Source: Caballeronia sp. BR00000012568055 (GTDB taxonomy: Bacteria; Pseudomonadota; Gammaproteobacteria; Burkholderiales; Burkholderiaceae). Taken from it: DNA of 64,000 nucleotides. The translations under genes and the position numbers were made by a program. Below, in pieces: positions 18,091 through 27,408 of this stretch. Within the stretch, counting starts at the first letter, position 1. The number at the start of each line of letters is the position of its first letter. The stretch is from positions 133,244 to 197,243 of the forward strand of contig NZ_JAQFVG010000248.1 in the NCBI RefSeq assembly GCF_029439455.1, in the 5' to 3' direction. Below the pieces are notes generated by a model. That model saw only the letters and a list, made by a program, of their open reading frames with translations. It was not told where the DNA came from and made no database searches.

Positions 18091-18705
18091 ATGAGCAAAA
18101 TCGCAATCGTTGGGGCAACGGGCAATGTCGGGAGCCGCTTGCTAGGAGAATCGTTGCGGCGCGGACACACTGTCACGGCGCTCGCACGCGATGCGTCGAA
18201 GGTCGAATCGCGCGAAGGCGTGACGGCCATGAACGTCGATGTGCTCGATGCGAACGCGTTTGCCGAAGCGATCGCCGGTCAGGATGCGGTTTTCAGCGCG
18301 GCCAGATTTCAGGTGGTCCCGGAAAACGCGATTGTCGAGCCGATGAAGCAGGCGGGCGTGTTGCGCTTGTTGGTGGTCGGCGGCGCGGCCAGCTTGTATG
18401 TCGCGCCGGGCCAGCGTGTGCTGGATATGCCCGGCTTTCCGGACGCGTACAAGCCCGAGGCCACTGCAGGCGCGGCGTTTCTGGATGCGCTGCGTCGCGA
18501 GCGGGGCGTGGACTGGACGTTCGTATCGCCGTCGGCGGAATTCGTGGCGGGCGCGCGCACGCAAAAATTCCGCGTCGGCGTAGACGAATTGCTGGTCGAT
18601 TCGAACGGCCGAAGCTGGATCACCTTCGAGGACTACGCGATCGCCTTCCTCGACGAATTCGAAAGCGGCGCACATATCAAACAGCGCATCACGGTCGGAT
18701 ATTGA
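18091..18705 (+). CDS. NAD(P)H-binding protein, atypical SDR (YwnB-like)
   Basis: The 204-residue protein opens with the Rossmann motif IAIVGATGNVGSRLLGESL (GxxGxxG), followed by a basic residue pair after beta-2 (ARDASKV) that suggests NADP(H) preference. It is the short, atypical SDR type (NAD(P)H-binding, NmrA-like fold) that lacks the classical YxxxK site in visible form. Such proteins act as redox sensors or small reductases; the substrate is unknown. The start is preceded by GACGTGAGGT. It is single-gene and convergent with the DUF3331 gene. Confidence 0.8.
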   Translation: MSKIAIVGATGNVGSRLLGESLRRGHTVTALARDASKVESREGVTAMNVDVLDANAFAEAIAGQDAVFSAARFQVVPENAIVEPMKQAGVLRLLVVGGAASLYVAPGQRVLDMPGFPDAYKPEATAGAAFLDALRRERGVDWTFVSPSAEFVAGARTQKFRVGVDELLVDSNGRSWITFEDYAIAFLDEFESGAHIKQRITVGY

Positions 18706-18724
18706 TGCGCTGTTTGACGCTGTT

Positions 18725-19201
18725 TCAGCAGTCCTGGCAGTCCACTTCCACTTCCTCGCTGTTCTTGGGCATCGCGGCGGCGAGGATCATGGCCGATGCG
18801 TTCTGCGGCTTCGGATCGCGCTGCGACGGGCGATACACCTGATCCCCGCGATGCACCGGCATCCCCGACAGCGAGCAGACGCCTTCGGACGTCGCCGTGG
18901 TCGCGCGCCAGCCTTGATAGCCGTAATGGCAAGTGCCCGGATCGGACCAATACACGAGCGCGGTCGCGCTGCTCGGGCGCTCGATCACGCGCACGATGGC
19001 TTCCGGAAACGGCAACTGATCATTCGACGGACGCGGATGCGGATGCGCGCGATTCCAGTCACGCGTTAATCGATCGATGAACTCGCTCTCGGCGCGCGCC
19101 GTTTTTTGCGAGGGAGCGACACGGACCGCGTCCTTGGGAACGGCCTCGAGCAGGTGAACCGTTTGTGACCACGGGTCCGCTCTTTTTGCTAAAGCTGTCA
19201 T
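18725..19201 (-). CDS. DUF3331 domain-containing protein
   Basis: The 158-residue protein carries the DUF3331 pattern: SSATALVYWSDPGTCHYGYQ, then SGMPVHRGDQVYRP and NASAMILAAA near the C-terminus. The family is common in Burkholderia and relatives and has no assigned function. Conserved Cys and His residues (DPGTCHYG, GVCSLSG and the terminal VDCQDC) could bind metal, which is an inference. No signal peptide is present. It ends 20 bp from the convergent SDR-like gene. Confidence 0.85.
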   Translation of the reverse strand: MTALAKRADPWSQTVHLLEAVPKDAVRVAPSQKTARAESEFIDRLTRDWNRAHPHPRPSNDQLPFPEAIVRVIERPSSATALVYWSDPGTCHYGYQGWRATTATSEGVCSLSGMPVHRGDQVYRPSQRDPKPQNASAMILAAAMPKNSEEVEVDCQDC

Positions 19202-19329
19202 GGCATTTTTCCAGGCTTCGACTCGACCTAGAAATTACGTCATTAGGCATATTCCGATAAATAGTGCATCGGTGAAAACACTGTCCCGTTGTCACGAATA
19301 ATCGGCGGCGGCCTGCGGGGCTTGGGTTT

Positions 19330-19650
19330 GCGGCGGATGCTGCGGTTTGAAGTGCCGCTCAGGTGGCTGTCATTCCCGCTTTTGTCCTACCGATGAAGCC
19401 ACGTGGAGCCTTCACTGGCGAGGGTTTGCGCCGGTCCGTGTGTGCGGTGGAGGACCGCTCGGAAGCGTGCAAACGATAACGCATTCGGGCGAAAGCTGCC
19501 GAATGCGTCTGTAAGCTGCGTCGATGATGCGCGAAACCCACGCGCACGCCCGCCACACGCGGGTTTCCGCTTCTTTGAAAGGTTCTTGCGGACTGGCATC
19601 GAAACCTGCAAAAGAGTCCGTTGAACTCCATTCCCCGCGTAAGGCTATTG
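19330..19650. other. Structured intergenic region, possible repeat or RNA
   Basis: Between the DUF3331 gene and the ABC operon end there is about 470 bp without a convincing gene. It contains a perfect 9-bp hairpin (CGCATTCGG at 19480-19488 with CCGAATGCG at 19499-19507) and an imperfect one built from AAACCC and GGGTTT around 19534-19567. Short frames exist on both strands but have no ribosome site. An interspersed repeat or structured RNA is possible. Confidence 0.35.
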
Positions 19651-19675
19651 TTTGTCTGAGCTGAATAAACTTCGA

Positions 19676-20515
19676 TCAGCTTGCCACCGCCCGCGCCGCC
19701 GCACGACCGCGCAACCATTCGAGCGCCAGCAGCAGACTCGTCGAAAACACGATCAGAATGGTCGCCAGCGCCGCAATAGTCGGGCTGATATTTTCGCGGA
19801 TGCCGGTGAACATCTGCCGGGGCAGCGTCGTTTGATCCGCGCCTGCGAGGAAGAGCGTGACGACGACTTCATCGAACGATGTCGCGAAGGCGAACAGCGC
19901 GCCCGAGATCACGCCCGGCGCGATCACCGGCAGCGTTACGCGGAAGAACGTGGTCAGCGGACTGGCACCGAGCGACTGACTCGCGCGCACGAGGTTGTGA
20001 TTGAAGTTCTGCAAGGTCGCGCCGACCGTCGTGACGACGAAGGGCACGCCGAGTGCCGCGTGCGCCAGAATCAGCCCGAAATACGTATTCGCGATGCCGA
20101 GCGGCGCAAAAAACAAATACATGCCGACGCCCACGACGATCACCGGCACGATCATCGGCGAAATAAGCACGGCCATCAGCAGACTTTTGCCCGCGAAGTT
20201 GGCCTTGGTCAATCCGACCGCTGCGAGCGTGCCGAGAATAGTCGCGACGATGGTTGCAGACGGCGCAACGATAAAGCTGTTCTTCGCCGCCATACGCCAT
20301 TCGGTGGACATGACGAGGTTGTGATACCAGCGCATCGACCAACCGGGAATCGGGTAGACGAGGAAGGTGCTCGATGAAAACGACAGCGGCACGATTGCCA
20401 GTACGGGCAGGATCAGATATAGCAGCGTCAGCACGCAGATGATGCGCAGCGCGAAGTACCAGACGCGCTCGATGGCGGATGTATGCGGCGCGAACATCGG
20501 TTTGGCGAGTTTCAT
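19676..20515 (-). CDS. ABC importer permease, PotC-type
   Basis: The 279-residue inner-membrane protein has six predicted helices and the permease loop with the EAA-type motif SQSLGASPLTTFFRVTLPVIAPG, typical of polyamine/spermidine-putrescine importers. It ends with a basic tail. It is the last of four genes (ATPase, binding protein, PotB-type, PotC-type) and begins 3 bp after the preceding permease. Substrate specificity cannot be read from the permease. Confidence 0.88.
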   Translation of the reverse strand: MKLAKPMFAPHTSAIERVWYFALRIICVLTLLYLILPVLAIVPLSFSSSTFLVYPIPGWSMRWYHNLVMSTEWRMAAKNSFIVAPSATIVATILGTLAAVGLTKANFAGKSLLMAVLISPMIVPVIVVGVGMYLFFAPLGIANTYFGLILAHAALGVPFVVTTVGATLQNFNHNLVRASQSLGASPLTTFFRVTLPVIAPGVISGALFAFATSFDEVVVTLFLAGADQTTLPRQMFTGIRENISPTIAALATILIVFSTSLLLALEWLRGRAAARAVAS

Positions 20516-20518
20516 TGC

Positions 20519-21790
20519 TTATCCCAGGCTGACATTGGCGCGCGTGAAGCGTCCGTAGACCACGTACAGCAGCAGCGTGGCCGCAAGCAGCAGCGCACCA
20601 AGCGCGCACGCCATGCCCCAGTTGATCGTCACGTTGGTGAAATAGGCGATGTAGTAACTCACCATCTGATCGTCCGGACCGCCGAGCAGCGCAGGCGTGA
20701 TGTAGTAGCCGATCGCCAGAATGAACACCAGCAGCACGCCCGCGCCGATACCCGGATACGTCTGCGGCACATACACGCGCCAGAACGCCGCGAACGGATG
20801 ACTGCCGAGCGATACCGCCGCGCGCTGATACGTAGGTGGCACCGACTTCATGACGCTGTAGAGCGGCAAAATCATGAAGGGCAGCAGGATATGCGTCATC
20901 GAGATATACACGCCGACGCGGTTGAACAACAGGCCGAGCGGCGAGCCGATCAAGCCTGCACCGATCAGCGCTTTATTCACCAGCCCTTCGCTTTGCAACA
21001 GCACGATCCACGCGGCCACGCGCACCAAAATCGACGTCCAGAACGGAATCAGCACCAGCACCATCACAAGGTTGGCGCGGCGCACGGGCAGCGTCGAAAT
21101 CCAGTAGGACAACGGATAGCCAAGCAGCAGCGCGAAAAACGTCACGGCCACGCCGATCACGAACGTTCGCCCGAACACATTCAGATAGATGGACTGGTCA
21201 GGATCCGCATGGACGATATTGCCGAAGCCGTCCTGTTTGTGATCGAGCGACGCGAGGAAATAGAACGGCGAGTAACGGCTCGCATTCTTCGCGATGGCCT
21301 GCCAGTAGACTGGATCGTTCCAGCGCTCGTCCAGTTCGATAATCTTCGCTTTGATCTGCGGCGAGGCGAGCGGCTTGCCGTCGTCGCCGGTCAGCGGCAT
21401 CGCGCGGGCGGTTTTTGCAACCAGCGAGCGATAGCCGGGAATTTCGGTATTCAGGCGGCGGGCGAGTGCGCCCATTGCTTCGCCATCCTGAATCGTGGTG
21501 AGGTCGGCCGCGAGCGCCGCATACGCTTCATCCGATGGCGGCGCTTTGCGGTCCCACTTCGCCAGCGCCGCGCCCGTGTGCGGCAGCGCATTCGCAATCT
21601 CGGGGTTTTCGACCGCACGCGTCAGCAGCGCGCCGATCGGCACCACGAAAATCAGAAACAGAAAGATGGCCAGCGGCGCGATGAGCGTGAGCGCCATCGC
21701 GCGCTTCTTGGCATCGGCGAGCTTCAGTTCGCGCTTCAGACGCGCACTTGATTCGCGCGATTCCTCGGCGGGGATCGTCATGGTGTTCAC
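20519..21790 (-). CDS. ABC importer permease, PotB-type with long periplasmic insert
   Basis: The 423-residue permease has a first helix (ALTLIAPLAIFLFLIFVVPIG) and then about 120 residues before the second helix, a segment absent from ordinary PotB proteins of about 280-310 residues. The C-terminal part has the EAA loop (AAVSLGSHPFAAFWRVYVPQ). I chose the GTG at 21790 because GAAGGA lies ten bases upstream; the ATG at 21781 would leave 19 bases. It pairs with the PotC-type permease to form the membrane channel. Confidence 0.87.
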   Translation of the reverse strand: MNTMTIPAEESRESSARLKRELKLADAKKRAMALTLIAPLAIFLFLIFVVPIGALLTRAVENPEIANALPHTGAALAKWDRKAPPSDEAYAALAADLTTIQDGEAMGALARRLNTEIPGYRSLVAKTARAMPLTGDDGKPLASPQIKAKIIELDERWNDPVYWQAIAKNASRYSPFYFLASLDHKQDGFGNIVHADPDQSIYLNVFGRTFVIGVAVTFFALLLGYPLSYWISTLPVRRANLVMVLVLIPFWTSILVRVAAWIVLLQSEGLVNKALIGAGLIGSPLGLLFNRVGVYISMTHILLPFMILPLYSVMKSVPPTYQRAAVSLGSHPFAAFWRVYVPQTYPGIGAGVLLVFILAIGYYITPALLGGPDDQMVSYYIAYFTNVTINWGMACALGALLLAATLLLYVVYGRFTRANVSLG

Positions 21791-21847
21791 GCTTCGAGTC
21801 TCCTTCGGTGCGGTGGCATCGGATAAAGACGCCACCGCCGCACACAC

Positions 21848-22885
21848 TTACTTCGTTGCCCACGCCGTGAAGCGTTGCTCCAGTTCATCGCCGTGATCGG
21901 TCCAGAACGCCATGTCCTGCAACACCGCGTTCTTCGCGTTCGCGGGCGAGTTCGGCATATCGGCCTGCGTCTTGGCGTCGAGCGAAGTGATCGCCGCCTT
22001 GTTCACCGGACCGTAGGCGATGTTCTGCGCATAAACCTGCTGCGGCTTCTGCGACAACGAATACGCGATGAACTGCGTCGCCACGTCCTTGTTCGGCGAG
22101 CCCTTCGGAATGGCCCAGTAGTCGAGGTCATAGATACTGCCGTTCCACACGACCTTCAGGTTCTTGCCTTCCTTGCGCGCCGCGTCGATCCGGCCGTTAT
22201 AGGCGGTGGACATCACGACATCGCCCGCGACGAGGAATAGCGGCGGCTGAGCGCCGGCTTCCCACCATTGAATATTCGGCTTCAGTTCGTCCAGCTTCTT
22301 GAACGCGCGATCCGCACCGGCCTTGGTGCCGAGTACCTTGTACACGTCCTTTGGCGCGACGCCATCGGCCATCAACGCGAATTCGAGGTTGTAGCGCGCA
22401 CCCTTGCGCATGCCGCGCTTGCCGGGGAATTTCTTCGTATCCCAGAAGTCCGCCCAGCCGGCGGGCGCGCCCTTCAGCTTGTCCGCGTTATAGGCGAGCG
22501 CCGTGGACCACACGAAAAAGCCTGCGCCGCACGTCGCGGGCGATTCCGGCACGAGTTCCGATTTCTTCGCGATCTTCGACCAGTCGAGCTTTTCATACAG
22601 ACCTTCGTCGCAGCCGCGTCCCAGATCGCCCGATTCGACTTCCACGACATCCCAGTTCACATGCTTGGCTTCGACCATCGCCTTGACCTTGGCCTGCTCG
22701 CCGTTGTACTCGACGGCGGTGACCTTGTTCTTGGTCGATGCTCCGAACGGCTGATTGAACGCGACTTTCTGCGCATCGCCGTTGGCGCCGCCGAAATTGA
22801 CGACGGTCAGCTCCGCCGCCTGCGCGACCGACGTGCCGAGAAGCGCGGCCGCCGCCGCCATGGAGCACAGTGCGAACTTCTTCAT
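21848..22885 (-). CDS. ABC importer periplasmic binding protein, PotD-type
   Basis: The 345-residue protein has a clear signal peptide (MKKFALCSMAAAAALLGTSVAQA) and the layout of polyamine-binding proteins: LTVVNFGGANGD at the mature N-terminus, then VNWDVVEVES, and WWEAGAQPPLFLVAGDVVMSTAYNGR in the second lobe. It captures the ligand in the periplasm for the two permeases. The ligand may be putrescine, spermidine or a related amine; I cannot confirm which. A CAAGGGAAACC ribosome site precedes the start, 65 bp after the ATPase gene. Confidence 0.88.
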   Translation of the reverse strand: MKKFALCSMAAAAALLGTSVAQAAELTVVNFGGANGDAQKVAFNQPFGASTKNKVTAVEYNGEQAKVKAMVEAKHVNWDVVEVESGDLGRGCDEGLYEKLDWSKIAKKSELVPESPATCGAGFFVWSTALAYNADKLKGAPAGWADFWDTKKFPGKRGMRKGARYNLEFALMADGVAPKDVYKVLGTKAGADRAFKKLDELKPNIQWWEAGAQPPLFLVAGDVVMSTAYNGRIDAARKEGKNLKVVWNGSIYDLDYWAIPKGSPNKDVATQFIAYSLSQKPQQVYAQNIAYGPVNKAAITSLDAKTQADMPNSPANAKNAVLQDMAFWTDHGDELEQRFTAWATK

Positions 22886-22950
22886 GATGGTTTCCCTTGT
22901 CTGCCTGGTTTTATTGATGGAACTGCCGGTGGAGAACGCGAAGCCTTGGC

Positions 22951-24042
22951 TTACGCAAACACGCGAAGATGCTCGGGCGCGAATTCGAGCGCGATGGGCG
23001 CGCCGGGTGTAAATGAGTCGAGTGCGGCGGTGCCGAGCGGCACCTTGACGAAGCACTCGTCCTGCTCGCGCACGCCGCAGCGCATGCGTACGTGATCGCC
23101 GAAATAGATCAGACTGCGTGCTTCGCCGGCCAGCGCGTTGCGGGCGGCGCCATTGGCTGCGGCGGAAAGCTTCATGCGCTCCGGACGAATACACGCGACG
23201 GCGGGCGCGCCGGCCTTCGCTTTGGCGACATTCAGACCGGACAGACGCGTGCCGTCCGCCAGACGAATGGCGCAGTATTCGCCTTCCGTCTGCTCGATGG
23301 TGCCGCGCAACCGGTTACTGTCGCCGATAAAGTTCGCGACGAACTCGTTGCACGGCGCTTCGTAGAGATGATCGACGGTATCGAGTTGCTGGACGATGCC
23401 TTTATCGAACACGGCGACACGGTCCGACATGGTCAGCGCTTCGCCCTGATCGTGCGTCACATAGACAAAGGTCACGCCGAGCTTTTCATGCAGCGACTTG
23501 AGTTCGTACTGCATATGCTCGCGCAATTGTTTGTCGAGCGCGCCGAGCGGTTCGTCCATCAGCACGAGCTTCGGTTCGAACACCAGCGCACGCGCCAGCG
23601 CGATCCGCTGCTGCTGACCGCCCGACAATTGCGCCGGATAGCGCTTGGCGAAACTCTCCATGCGCACCATCTTCAACGCATTGTTCACGCGATGCGCGCG
23701 CTCCTCCGCCGACAGCTTGCGCACGGTCAGCGGATATTCCACGTTCTGCTGCACCGACAGATGCGGAAACAGCGCGTAATTCTGAAACACCATGCCGATG
23801 TCGCGTTTGTGCGGTGGCACCTTGTTGAGCAGCTTGCCATCGAGCCAGATTTCGCCGCCGGTCGGGAATTCGAAACCGGCGAGCATCATCAGGCAGGTGG
23901 TCTTGCCCGAGCCGGACGGCCCGAGCAGCGTAAGGAACTCGCCCTGATAGATATCCAGATCCAGCGATTTGACTACGAGCGTCTCGCCGTCATACGTCTT
24001 GCGGACGCCGCGAAAGCTGACGATCACCTGATCCGATTTCAT
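22951..24042 (-). CDS. ABC importer ATPase, PotA-type
   Basis: The 363-residue cytoplasmic ATPase has Walker A GPSGSGKTT, the Q-loop in FQNYALFPH, signature LSGGQQQRIALARAL, Walker B LVLMDEP and the switch His in THDQGEA. A C-terminal TOBE-type domain follows (ACIRPERMKLS). It is the first gene of the importer operon, with GAAGGAG ten bases before the ATG at 24042, and is divergent from the MocR-type regulator gene, which probably controls it. Confidence 0.92.
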   Translation of the reverse strand: MKSDQVIVSFRGVRKTYDGETLVVKSLDLDIYQGEFLTLLGPSGSGKTTCLMMLAGFEFPTGGEIWLDGKLLNKVPPHKRDIGMVFQNYALFPHLSVQQNVEYPLTVRKLSAEERAHRVNNALKMVRMESFAKRYPAQLSGGQQQRIALARALVFEPKLVLMDEPLGALDKQLREHMQYELKSLHEKLGVTFVYVTHDQGEALTMSDRVAVFDKGIVQQLDTVDHLYEAPCNEFVANFIGDSNRLRGTIEQTEGEYCAIRLADGTRLSGLNVAKAKAGAPAVACIRPERMKLSAAANGAARNALAGEARSLIYFGDHVRMRCGVREQDECFVKVPLGTAALDSFTPGAPIALEFAPEHLRVFA

Positions 24043-24154
24043 CTTCGGTGTCTCCTTCGGAAAGCTGCTGTGCGGTTGTCTTGCCTTCTGCGTTTTGCAG
24101 TCAGGCGATACCCGGAAAAAATTTCCACTGCCTGCGATAACTATATCCTTGGAC

Positions 24155-24225
24155 GGTTCTACAATGTGGAGCCATTTCAATATTCAAAATGGAACCACTT
24201 GGTGCCGTCAAGCTGGTGGTTCTAC
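24155..24225. promoter_or_regulatory. Repeat cluster in the ABC/MocR divergent promoter
   Basis: Two direct copies of GGTTCTAC lie at 24155-24162 and 24218-24225, 63 bp apart, about six helical turns. Between them CCATTT (24172-24177) and AAATGG (24187-24192) form an inverted repeat, and GGAACC at 24191 is an inverted relative of the direct repeat. MocR regulators are known to bind repeated boxes in their divergent promoters, so this is a candidate operator. Confidence 0.5.
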
Positions 24226-24242
24226 GCGTCGGAAGCTAGCCA

Positions 24243-25745
24243 ATGGACACGATCATCCTCGCGGATTACCTCAGCACGCGGCTGGACCGCTCGCGCGGCG
24301 AACCGATGTATCGGCAAGTGCTGGAACATATGCAGCAGGCCATTCTGTCGGGCGAACTGCCGCCGGGCATGAAGCTGCCGAGTTCGCGTACGCTCGCGCT
24401 CGACCTCGGGATCGCGCGCAACACCGTGCTGCACGTCTACGATCAGCTCACCGCCGAAGGCTATGTGACGACGACCACCGGCAGCGGCACCTATGTCGCC
24501 GATACCGCGCCGCGCGAAGCGGCCATCACCCGAGCGGAACCGGATACGCCGAGGAAGCCGTGCATGATTTCGCGGCGCGGCGAGCGGCTGGTCGGGCACG
24601 CGGGGGTATCGCCGAAACAGTGGGGCGCGTTTATGCCGGGCGTACCGGATGTCGCCGAATTTCCGGCGCGCACGTGGAGCCGCTTGCAGGCGCGCTTGTG
24701 GAAGAAGCCCAATCCCGAATTGCTGACCTATGCGCCGGGCGGCGGATATCGGCCATTGCGGCGCGCGCTCGCGGATTACCTGCGCGTGGCGCGGTCGGTG
24801 AAGTGCGCGCCGGATCAGATCATTGTCACCACGGGGATTCATCAGTCGATCGATCTCTCCGTGCGTCTGCTTACCGATGTCGGTGATCGCGCGTGGGTCG
24901 AAGATCCATGCTACTGGGGCGCACGCAGCGTACTGGAAGCATCGGGATTGACGCTCGCGCCCATTCCCGTCGATGACGAGGGCCTCAACCCGTCCGCGCG
25001 CGACATGGAAAAGCCACCGCGCGTGGCGCTGGTGACGCCGTCGCATCAGTATCCGCTGGGCATGGTGATGAGCCTCGCGCGGCGGCGCGCGTTGCTGGAG
25101 TTCGCGCGGCAGCACAGCGTGTGGATTATCGAAGACGATTACGACAGCGAGTTCCGCTATGGCAGCCGGCCGCTTTCCTCGCTGCAAGGACTCGACGATG
25201 CAGGGCAGGTCATCTACGTCGGCAGTCTCGGCAAGATGCTGTATCCCGGATTGCGGATGGGCTATATGGTTGTGCCCGAGCATCTCGTGGAGACATTTCG
25301 TGTCGGCGTGGCGGAGTTGTATCGCGAAGGGCAGTTGATGCAGCAGGCCATCCTCACGGAATTCATTCTGGATGGCCACCTCACTTCGCACGTGCGGCGC
25401 ATGCGCGGACTGTACGGCGAGCGGCGCGAGATTCTGATCAACGCGATCCGCGCGCGCTTCGGCGACACACTCGCGGTGCGCGGCGACGAAGCGGGTCTGC
25501 ACTTCGTGCTCGAATTACCCGGCGAAGCCGATGATCGCGCCGTGACCGCGCAAGCATTGGGCGCAGGCGTGGTCACCCGGCCGCTGGTTAACTACTACAT
25601 GAAGGAAGCCGATGCGCGACGCGGACTGATGCTCGGTTACGCATGCGTGCCCAATGAGCAGATCGCGCCGAACTTTTCGAAGCTGGCGGAGGTGATCGAA
25701 CGCGAATTGACTGCTCCTAAGCAGAGAATTCGGCAACAAGCCTGA
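24243..25745 (+). CDS. MocR-family GntR/aminotransferase-like regulator
   Basis: The 500-residue protein joins an N-terminal GntR winged helix (about residues 10-90; SRTLALDLGIARNTVLHVYD) to a class I aminotransferase-like domain (about 115-490). The PLP-binding lysine is Lys331 in VGSLGKMLYPGLRMG, and EDDYDSEFRY at 297-306 carries the pyridine-contacting aspartate. Such regulators sense PLP and often an amine or amino acid. Its divergent position implies control of the amine-type ABC importer and of itself. It is full length with no missing key residue. Confidence 0.92.
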   Translation: MDTIILADYLSTRLDRSRGEPMYRQVLEHMQQAILSGELPPGMKLPSSRTLALDLGIARNTVLHVYDQLTAEGYVTTTTGSGTYVADTAPREAAITRAEPDTPRKPCMISRRGERLVGHAGVSPKQWGAFMPGVPDVAEFPARTWSRLQARLWKKPNPELLTYAPGGGYRPLRRALADYLRVARSVKCAPDQIIVTTGIHQSIDLSVRLLTDVGDRAWVEDPCYWGARSVLEASGLTLAPIPVDDEGLNPSARDMEKPPRVALVTPSHQYPLGMVMSLARRRALLEFARQHSVWIIEDDYDSEFRYGSRPLSSLQGLDDAGQVIYVGSLGKMLYPGLRMGYMVVPEHLVETFRVGVAELYREGQLMQQAILTEFILDGHLTSHVRRMRGLYGERREILINAIRARFGDTLAVRGDEAGLHFVLELPGEADDRAVTAQALGAGVVTRPLVNYYMKEADARRGLMLGYACVPNEQIAPNFSKLAEVIERELTAPKQRIRQQA

Positions 25746-26006
25746 TTACTCGCATCTAATCTGCCTCAGTAGTTTCCCGATGTTCGCAAAAACACCTTGC
25801 AAGTCTTATATAAAACTAAGTAAGGCATGAAATTAGGAATTTCCGTGGTGCGAACAATGATTTCCCTCAATAAAATGCAATTCCCGATTTGACTTGCGTC
25901 GCGTAACGCGGAGGCGCGCTTACGTGCAAGTCTGAGGCTAGGGGCATCCTGAAAGACGACTCTTCAACGAAAGAGTCTCAATTACTATTACTTAGGAAAA
26001 CGAATC

Positions 26007-26555
26007 ATGAAAAAAATTGCAATGTCGTTGATCGCGGCTTCGATGGCGCTCGCAGGCGTGACGGCCCACGCTGCACCGACCAGCAATGGTGGCGTGCTGA
26101 CCATTAACGGCCAGTTGGTCGCGAACACCTGTGACGTCAGCGGTGAAGGTCAGGGCAACAACTTCACGGTGACGCTGCCGACGCTTGCAGCTTCGGAGCT
26201 GTCTGCTGCAGGCTCGACCGCTGGTTCCACGGGCTTCACCATCGCGCTGACGAACTGCGTGCCGAACACCGGTAATGTCCACACGTTCTGGGAATACGGC
26301 GCGAATACGCTGAGCGACGGCGCGCTGAAGAACAACGGCACCGCAACGGCAGTGGAAGTTCAGCTCAGCGATTACAACGGCGCAGGACAGTTGCTTGACC
26401 TGAGCAAGGCTGACGGTGCTCAGGGCGCGCATAGCGTGGCGCTTGCCAGCGGCGCGGCCAATCTGAAGTACGCGGCTCAGTACTTCTCGCCGTTGGGTGG
26501 TGCAGGTGCAGGTACGGTGGCCACCACCGTGACTTACTCGATCGTCTACCAGTAA
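26007..26555 (+). CDS. Major fimbrial subunit (type 1 pilin family)
   Basis: The 182-residue precursor has a signal peptide (MKKIAMSLIAASMALAGVTAHA) and a pilin domain with two cysteines (NTCDVSG and LTNCVPN) that form the family disulfide, ending in the penultimate aromatic pattern VTYSIVYQ. It would be assembled by donor-strand exchange. An AGGAAAAC ribosome site precedes the ATG. It is first in the fimbrial cluster; a stable hairpin follows it, which fits higher expression of the major subunit. The 260 bp upstream is AT-rich and holds no gene. Confidence 0.9.
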   Translation: MKKIAMSLIAASMALAGVTAHAAPTSNGGVLTINGQLVANTCDVSGEGQGNNFTVTLPTLAASELSAAGSTAGSTGFTIALTNCVPNTGNVHTFWEYGANTLSDGALKNNGTATAVEVQLSDYNGAGQLLDLSKADGAQGAHSVALASGAANLKYAAQYFSPLGGAGAGTVATTVTYSIVYQ

Positions 26556-26587
26556 GCAATCGGTCGCGAGAAGCTTTCGCGCGGAAG

Positions 26588-26613
26588 GGCAGCGCCTGCG
26601 GGCGTTGCCTTTC
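26588..26613 (+). terminator. Intergenic hairpin after the major pilin gene
   Basis: GGCAGCGCC, loop TGCG and GGCGTTGCC form a 9-bp stem with one G-U pair, followed by TTTCT. It lies between the pilin and chaperone genes and could act as a partial terminator or a 3' stabiliser that makes pilin mRNA more abundant. Confidence 0.6.
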
Positions 26614-26664
26614 TGCAGAAATCGTTTAGTGAACCGTAATTTCGAACTGTTTTCGGCCGAGTCC

Positions 26665-27408
26665 ATGAGTACCAGGAAAGTCTTTATAAGTTTGTTGATG
26701 GCCGTCGTGGCGATCGCAGGCGCGCTATTGTCTTCGTCGAGCCGCGCGGCCGTCGTGATTGCCGGAACCCGTGTGGTCTACAACGCAGCCGACAGTGAAG
26801 TCACGCTCAAGCTGACCAATGCAGGGAAGCATCCCGCCCTGACTCAGGTGTGGCTCGACAAGGGCAACGCGGCGGAAGATCCAACCAAGCTGGACCTGCC
26901 GTTTCTGCTGACGCCCGCGCTTGCCCGGATCGATCCGGACAAGTCGCAGACGGTGCGCATTGCCTATACGGGCGAGGCCCTGCCGCAGGATCGTGAAACG
27001 CTGTTCTGGTTCAATATGCTGGAAGTGCCGCCCAAGCCGCTCCAGGCTGAAACGGGCGCGAACTACGTGCAGCTGGCGTTTCGGTCGCGGATCAAGTTCT
27101 TCTTCCGGCCGTCCGGCTTGCCGGGCAATGCGGACGACGCCCCAGGCAAACTCACATGGCGTCTTGTGACCGACAACGGCAAACCCGCGCTGCAAGTTTC
27201 GAATCCGACGCCTTATCACGTCACGATCATCGAAGCGAAAGTCGGCGCTGGCGATAAAGCACCGAAGTTCGATGAAGGCGGCATGGTCGAGCCTGGCGGT
27301 CAACTCGCGCTTCCGCTTTCCGGCACGCCCTCAGCCGACGGCACGATTTCATTCGCCACGCTCAACGATTACGGTGGCGCGATGAAACACGAAGCGAAGC
27401 TTCAGTAA
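26665..27408 (+). CDS. Periplasmic fimbrial chaperone (PapD-like)
   Basis: The 247-residue protein has a signal peptide (residues 1-28, ending SSRAA) and two Ig-like domains. Motifs of the family are visible: the G1 entry TRVVYNAADSEVTLKLTN, LFWFNMLEVPPKP, and the basic-patch region with RSRIKFFFRPSGLP. It stabilises pilins in the periplasm and delivers them to the usher. The start at 26665 gives a normal signal peptide; its ribosome site is weak, so an upstream start remains possible. Confidence 0.9.
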   Translation: MSTRKVFISLLMAVVAIAGALLSSSSRAAVVIAGTRVVYNAADSEVTLKLTNAGKHPALTQVWLDKGNAAEDPTKLDLPFLLTPALARIDPDKSQTVRIAYTGEALPQDRETLFWFNMLEVPPKPLQAETGANYVQLAFRSRIKFFFRPSGLPGNADDAPGKLTWRLVTDNGKPALQVSNPTPYHVTIIEAKVGAGDKAPKFDEGGMVEPGGQLALPLSGTPSADGTISFATLNDYGGAMKHEAKLQ

